This document shows, one piece after another, positions 8,124 through 9,982 of a DNA stretch of 9,982 nucleotides (positions are counted from its first letter, which is position 1; every line of letters begins with the position of its first letter). The position numbers and the translations under genes are program-made. Under the pieces are notes generated by a model. The model did not search any database, was not told the origin of the DNA, and saw only the letters and a program-made list of their open reading frames with translations. Source of the stretch: Micromonosporaceae bacterium (GTDB taxonomy: Bacteria; Actinomycetota; Actinomycetes; Mycobacteriales; Micromonosporaceae); NCBI GenBank assembly GCA_003543035.1, contig DPJL01000272.1:1-9982 (forward strand), in the 5' to 3' direction.

Positions 8124-9090
8124 TCAGTCCAATCGCCTCGGTCGCCCGCGCCAGCGTTGCGGCGGCCCGAGGCCGGGCTCGCTGCGCGCCTTCTCGGAGC
8201 ACTGCCGCGACATCCCGGTGGTCGAGCTTGGCGTATTCGCGCTGAATTGGCTCCAGTAAAGCGATTACGGCGTCGCACACGGATTCTTTGAGCTGTCCGT
8301 AAGAGGTGAAGTCGGTGGACTCACCCCGGCAGGCGGCGTAGATCTCCAGAAGATTGGTCACTCCGGGCTGGCGCTCCCGGTCACGGCGGACCAGGCCGCC
8401 GGTGTCGGTGACCGCCCGCATTATCTTGCGGCGCACCAGATCGACCGGATCGAGCAGCCCGACCACACCGGAGGTCACGATGTTGCTCTTGCCCATCTTC
8501 ACCGCCGGATCGCTCAGGTCCATGATGCGTGCGGCGAAGGCCGGGTGCACGCCCCGCGGAACGGTGAAAGTGTTGCCATAGCGGGTGTTGAAGCGGTAGG
8601 CGACGTCACGGGCGAGCTCCAGATGTTGGGCCTGATCGTCGCCCACCGGTACCTCGTCGGTGTCGTGCAACAGGATGTCGGCCGCCATCAGCACCGGATA
8701 GGTGAGCAGACTCAGCCGTACCGGGTTCGGCCCCGAAGACCCCTCCCTGAATTGGATCATCCGGCGGGCCTCCCCGTACCCGGTCGTGCACTCCAACAGG
8801 TAGTGCAGCTGCGCGTGTTCGGCCAGGTGGGACTGGACGTACATGGTGGTGCGCATGGGGTCGATGCCGGCGGCGAGGAGCACAGCCGCCTGTTCCAACG
8901 TGAGGTCGCGCACCCGTTTCGGGTCGTGTTCGACCGTCAGCGCGTGCAGATCGACGATCATGACGACCGACTCGCTGTGGTGTTGGGCGGCCACCAAAGG
9001 CTGGATGGCCGCCAATAGATTGCCCAGTTGCAGGTGGCCTGTGGGCTTGAATGCGGTGAGGCTGCGGGTCTGTTGCAGGGTCGCGGTCAT
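8110..9090 (-). CDS. trpS: Tryptophanyl-tRNA synthetase, attenuator-controlled
   Basis: A 326-residue class I synthetase that charges tRNA-Trp with tryptophan. The ATG is preceded by AAGGAG. The HIGH-equivalent motif is FKPTGHLQLGN (residues 14-24) and the KMSKS loop is K198-M-G-K-S202. Other conserved blocks are LLTYPVLMAADIL and DEVPVGDDQAQHLELARD, typical of TrpRS rather than TyrRS. Length is normal (about 330). Its leader contains a complete tryptophan attenuator, so expression should rise when charged tRNA-Trp is scarce. From what I recall, auxiliary, indolmycin-resistant TrpRS genes in Streptomyces are controlled this way and carry a Lys where sensitive enzymes have Gln in the xPTG/xPSG motif; here that residue is Lys15. 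Whether it is auxiliary or the only TrpRS cannot be seen from this window. Confidence 0.97.
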   Translation of the reverse strand: MTATLQQTRSLTAFKPTGHLQLGNLLAAIQPLVAAQHHSESVVMIVDLHALTVEHDPKRVRDLTLEQAAVLLAAGIDPMRTTMYVQSHLAEHAQLHYLLECTTGYGEARRMIQFREGSSGPNPVRLSLLTYPVLMAADILLHDTDEVPVGDDQAQHLELARDVAYRFNTRYGNTFTVPRGVHPAFAARIMDLSDPAVKMGKSNIVTSGVVGLLDPVDLVRRKIMRAVTDTGGLVRRDRERQPGVTNLLEIYAACRGESTDFTSYGQLKESVCDAVIALLEPIQREYAKLDHRDVAAVLREGAQRARPRAAATLARATEAIGLITAS

Positions 9091-9093
9091 GGT

Positions 9094-9127
9094 GTGCTCC
9101 TTGTCGCGCAGAGCCCAACCGGAGCAC
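9094..9127 (-). promoter_or_regulatory. Inverted repeat that can cover the trpS Shine-Dalgarno
   Basis: On the minus strand GTGCTCC (9127-9121) can pair with GGAGCAC (9100-9094), a perfect 7-bp stem that includes the GGAG of the trpS ribosome site AAGGAG (9102-9097). The loop is 20 nt. It begins directly after the U-tract of the attenuator terminator, so it exists only in read-through transcripts. This may add translational control; it could also be chance. Confidence 0.4.
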
Positions 9128-9128
9128 C

Positions 9129-9154
9129 AAAAAAGCCGCCCGGTTGGGCGGCCT
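9129..9154 (-). terminator. Attenuator terminator (segments 3:4) in the trpS leader
   Basis: On the minus strand GCCGCCC (9152-9146), tetraloop AACC and GGGCGGC (9141-9135) form a perfect 7-bp GC stem, extendable by a G-U and an A-U pair. It is followed immediately by six T (9134-9129). This is a classic intrinsic terminator, placed 38 nt before the trpS start codon. Confidence 0.93.
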
Positions 9155-9198
9155 GGAATGTGTGGGTACGCGGATGCGGGCCGCCCGTCAGGGCAGCC
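9129..9198 (-). promoter_or_regulatory. Ribosome-mediated tryptophan attenuator of trpS
   Basis: Three mutually exclusive pairings can be read on the minus strand. Segment 1, GGCTGCCC (9198-9191), overlaps the second Trp codon of the leader peptide and pairs with segment 2, GGGCGGCC (9186-9179), 8 bp with one G-U, the leader stop codon in the loop. Segment 2 pairs perfectly (8 bp) with segment 3, GGCCGCCC (9153-9146). Segment 3 also pairs with segment 4 to form the terminator. A ribosome stalled at the Trp codons would cover segment 1, free segment 2, allow 2:3 and prevent termination. With ample Trp-tRNA, 3:4 forms and transcription stops before trpS. Confidence 0.9.
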
Positions 9199-9226
9199 AC
9201 CAGCTCATGGTTATCGTCATCCGCAC
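9188..9226 (-). CDS. trpS leader peptide with tandem Trp codons
   Basis: A very small reading frame ending MTITMSWWLP then TGA. The two adjacent TGG codons (9202-9200 and 9199-9197) lie just ahead of the attenuator hairpins, as in classic trp leader peptides. I place the start at the GTG at 9226 (12 residues), because the candidate promoter would start transcription at about 9227-9226, making it leaderless. An in-frame ATG at 9235 (15 residues, MTPVR before the shared MTITMSWWLP) would lie inside the -10 box; an ATG at 9220 is also possible. The peptide itself is expected to have no function beyond sensing Trp-tRNA during translation. Confidence 0.82.
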   Translation of the reverse strand: MRMTITMSWWLP

Positions 9227-9233
9227 GGGGGTC

Positions 9234-9262
9234 ATTTTCCCGGTTCGGGGCGGATCTGACAA
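9234..9262 (-). promoter_or_regulatory. Promoter of the trpS leader transcript
   Basis: On the minus strand TTGTCA (9262-9257) is followed, after exactly 17 nt, by GAAAAT (9239-9234). Both are good sigma-70-type hexamers for an actinobacterium. The predicted start of transcription falls at or next to the GTG of the leader peptide, and the distance to the attenuator is as expected. Confidence 0.65.
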
Positions 9263-9342
9263 GGGGCCACTGGCTCCTCTCGTGGGGTGATTTTTTGGGT
9301 TCACTTGAGTTTCGTGGGGGCTGGGGCTCGCGGGGAGGCCGG

Positions 9343-9609
9343 ATGCATCGCTTGATCGTGTTGGTGGAGCGGCAGCCTGGGCCGCAACGGGTGGAGATCA
9401 TCCGGGCCGAGAGTCTGTTGGCCAGCGCGGTGGTGTGCGGGGTGCGCGATCTCGAGGTGACCGGCCGCCGGGTGATCCGGGTGCTGAGTGAGCGGCAGGC
9501 GCGGCCCGAGGTATTGATCGCCGCGGATCTCATCGTGCGGTTGCGTGGGTTGACCCCGTTGCTCAGTGAGGAGGAAGTGGCGGTTCTGCTGGATCTGCTG
9601 ACGCTATGA
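9343..9609 (+). CDS. Small protein of unknown function
   Basis: Predicted 88 residues from the ATG at 9343, with GGGGAGG ending 4 nt upstream. The frame is open further upstream, but that part runs antisense to the trpS leader and start and is not believable. Codon use is strongly coding-like, with G or C in most third positions. The protein begins with a likely beta strand (MHRLIVLVE), continues with mixed strand/helix segments rich in Val, Leu, Arg and Glu, and ends in a Leu-rich helix (LLSEEEVAVLLDLLTL). There is no signal peptide, cysteine pair or zinc motif. I do not recognise a family. It is transcribed divergently from trpS, with about 80 nt between its start and the trpS promoter, and lies 58 nt upstream of pepN. 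Confidence 0.7.
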   Translation: MHRLIVLVERQPGPQRVEIIRAESLLASAVVCGVRDLEVTGRRVIRVLSERQARPEVLIAADLIVRLRGLTPLLSEEEVAVLLDLLTL

Positions 9610-9629
9610 AAAGTCGTGATGACCCGGGG

Positions 9630-9660
9630 TTGGCAGCGAGCGGATCCGGTCAGGCAGGAT
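9630..9660 (+). promoter_or_regulatory. Weak candidate promoter for pepN
   Basis: TTGGCA (9630-9635) and CAGGAT (9655-9660) are 19 nt apart, and the second ends 7 nt before the ATG at 9668. If real, the pepN message would be leaderless or nearly so. The -10 is poor (only the A and final T of TANNNT), and CAGGATGGGG could equally serve as a ribosome site. Confidence 0.25.
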
Positions 9661-9667
9661 GGGGCCC

Positions 9668-9982
9668 ATGTCTCATCGCAGCCTGACCCATGCCGAGGCC
9701 ATCGCCAGGGCAGCAGTGGTCCGCAAGCTCGCATACGAGCTTGACGTCGACTTGACCGGTGGCCCGGATACCTTCCGGACCGTGACAACGGTTCGCTTCA
9801 CGGCCGACGAAGGCGATGCGACCTTCCTCGAGGTGCGGCCGGAGAGGCTGATCAGCGCGACCTTGAACGGCGCGCCGCTGCCGGCGGAGGTCGTCGAGGG
9901 CAGGCTGGAGCTCGGTCAGCTGGCGGCGGAGAACGTGGTGGTGGTGACGGCGGAGTTCGCCTACTCCCACTCCAGCGAGGGG
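9668..9982 (+). CDS. pepN: Aminopeptidase N (M1 family), 3' end outside window
   Basis: The first 105 codons are present and the frame runs off the end of the window, so the catalytic HEXXH region is not visible. The N-terminus SLTHAEAIARAAVVRKLAYELDVDLT, then TFRTVTTVRFTADEGDATFLEV, LISATLNGAPLP and VVVVTAEFAYSHSSEG match the beta-rich N-terminal domain of actinobacterial M1 aminopeptidases, including the conserved small strand ending YS(x)nGEG. The full protein usually has about 850 residues, is cytoplasmic, binds zinc and removes N-terminal residues from peptides. The ATG at 9668 is preferred; an in-frame ATG at 9659 would add three residues. The assignment rests on N-terminal similarity alone. 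Confidence 0.85.
   Translation, partial: MSHRSLTHAEAIARAAVVRKLAYELDVDLTGGPDTFRTVTTVRFTADEGDATFLEVRPERLISATLNGAPLPAEVVEGRLELGQLAAENVVVVTAEFAYSHSSEG

Noticed and set aside
8136..8172. CCTCGG/CCGAGG inverted repeat as a terminator for the acetyltransferase
   Set aside because: The loop is 25 nt, there is no U-tract, and the bases are explained by trpS coding sequence.
9267..9296. Six-T run at 9291-9296 as a plus-strand terminator
   Set aside because: The only preceding stem is CCAC/GTGG (4 bp) with a long loop, and no plus-strand gene ends nearby.
9028..9342. N-terminal extension of the 88-residue protein into the trpS leader
   Set aside because: The extension is antisense to the trpS start and attenuator, has no coding-like composition, and a ribosome site exists at the later ATG (9343).

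Overview
The window is ordinary chromosomal DNA from a high-GC Actinomycetota. The evidence is strong G/C at third codon positions, GTG starts, TANNNT-type -10 boxes, and the order B12 radical SAM gene, DUF2344 gene, RNase E/G, L21, L27, Obg. The mix of neighbours would fit a member of the Micromonosporales/Glycomycetales side of the phylum, but nothing in the sequence settles the genus.

Positions 1-4210 carry three same-strand genes. They are the C-terminal part of a cobalamin-binding radical SAM protein, a DUF2344 'radical SAM-linked' protein overlapping it by 4 nt, and rne with a long charged, disordered N-terminal extension. A 13-bp GC-rich hairpin (extendable to 16 pairs) follows rne. 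Positions 4284-5409 hold two tandem lipoproteins. They look different at first sight but share the same cysteine spacing and C-terminal motif, so they are probably diverged duplicates.

Positions 5410-7652 hold the ribosome-assembly cluster rplU-rpmA-obgE. The rplU leader carries two tandem copies of an inverted repeat (TGCGTG-N4-CACGCA) just downstream of a candidate promoter. A strong hairpin separates rpmA from obgE. proB, which often follows obgE in actinobacteria, is absent; a GNAT acetyltransferase follows instead and converges on trpS with a 14-nt overlap.

The most interesting part is 9091-9262 on the minus strand, upstream of trpS. It has a good promoter, a tiny leader peptide with two adjacent Trp codons (..MSWWLP, stop), and the segments needed for mutually exclusive 1:2, 2:3 and 3:4 hairpins, the last being a terminator with six U. 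This is a textbook ribosome-mediated transcription attenuator driving a tryptophanyl-tRNA synthetase. Two further inverted repeats could act on the read-through transcript, one of them covering the trpS Shine-Dalgarno. The synthetase has KMGKS and a Lys in the FKPTG motif, features I associate with auxiliary, indolmycin-resistant TrpRS enzymes of streptomycetes.

The window ends with an unrecognised 88-residue protein divergent from trpS and the first 105 codons of aminopeptidase N. No tRNA or rRNA genes, insertion sequences, CRISPR arrays or phage genes were seen.
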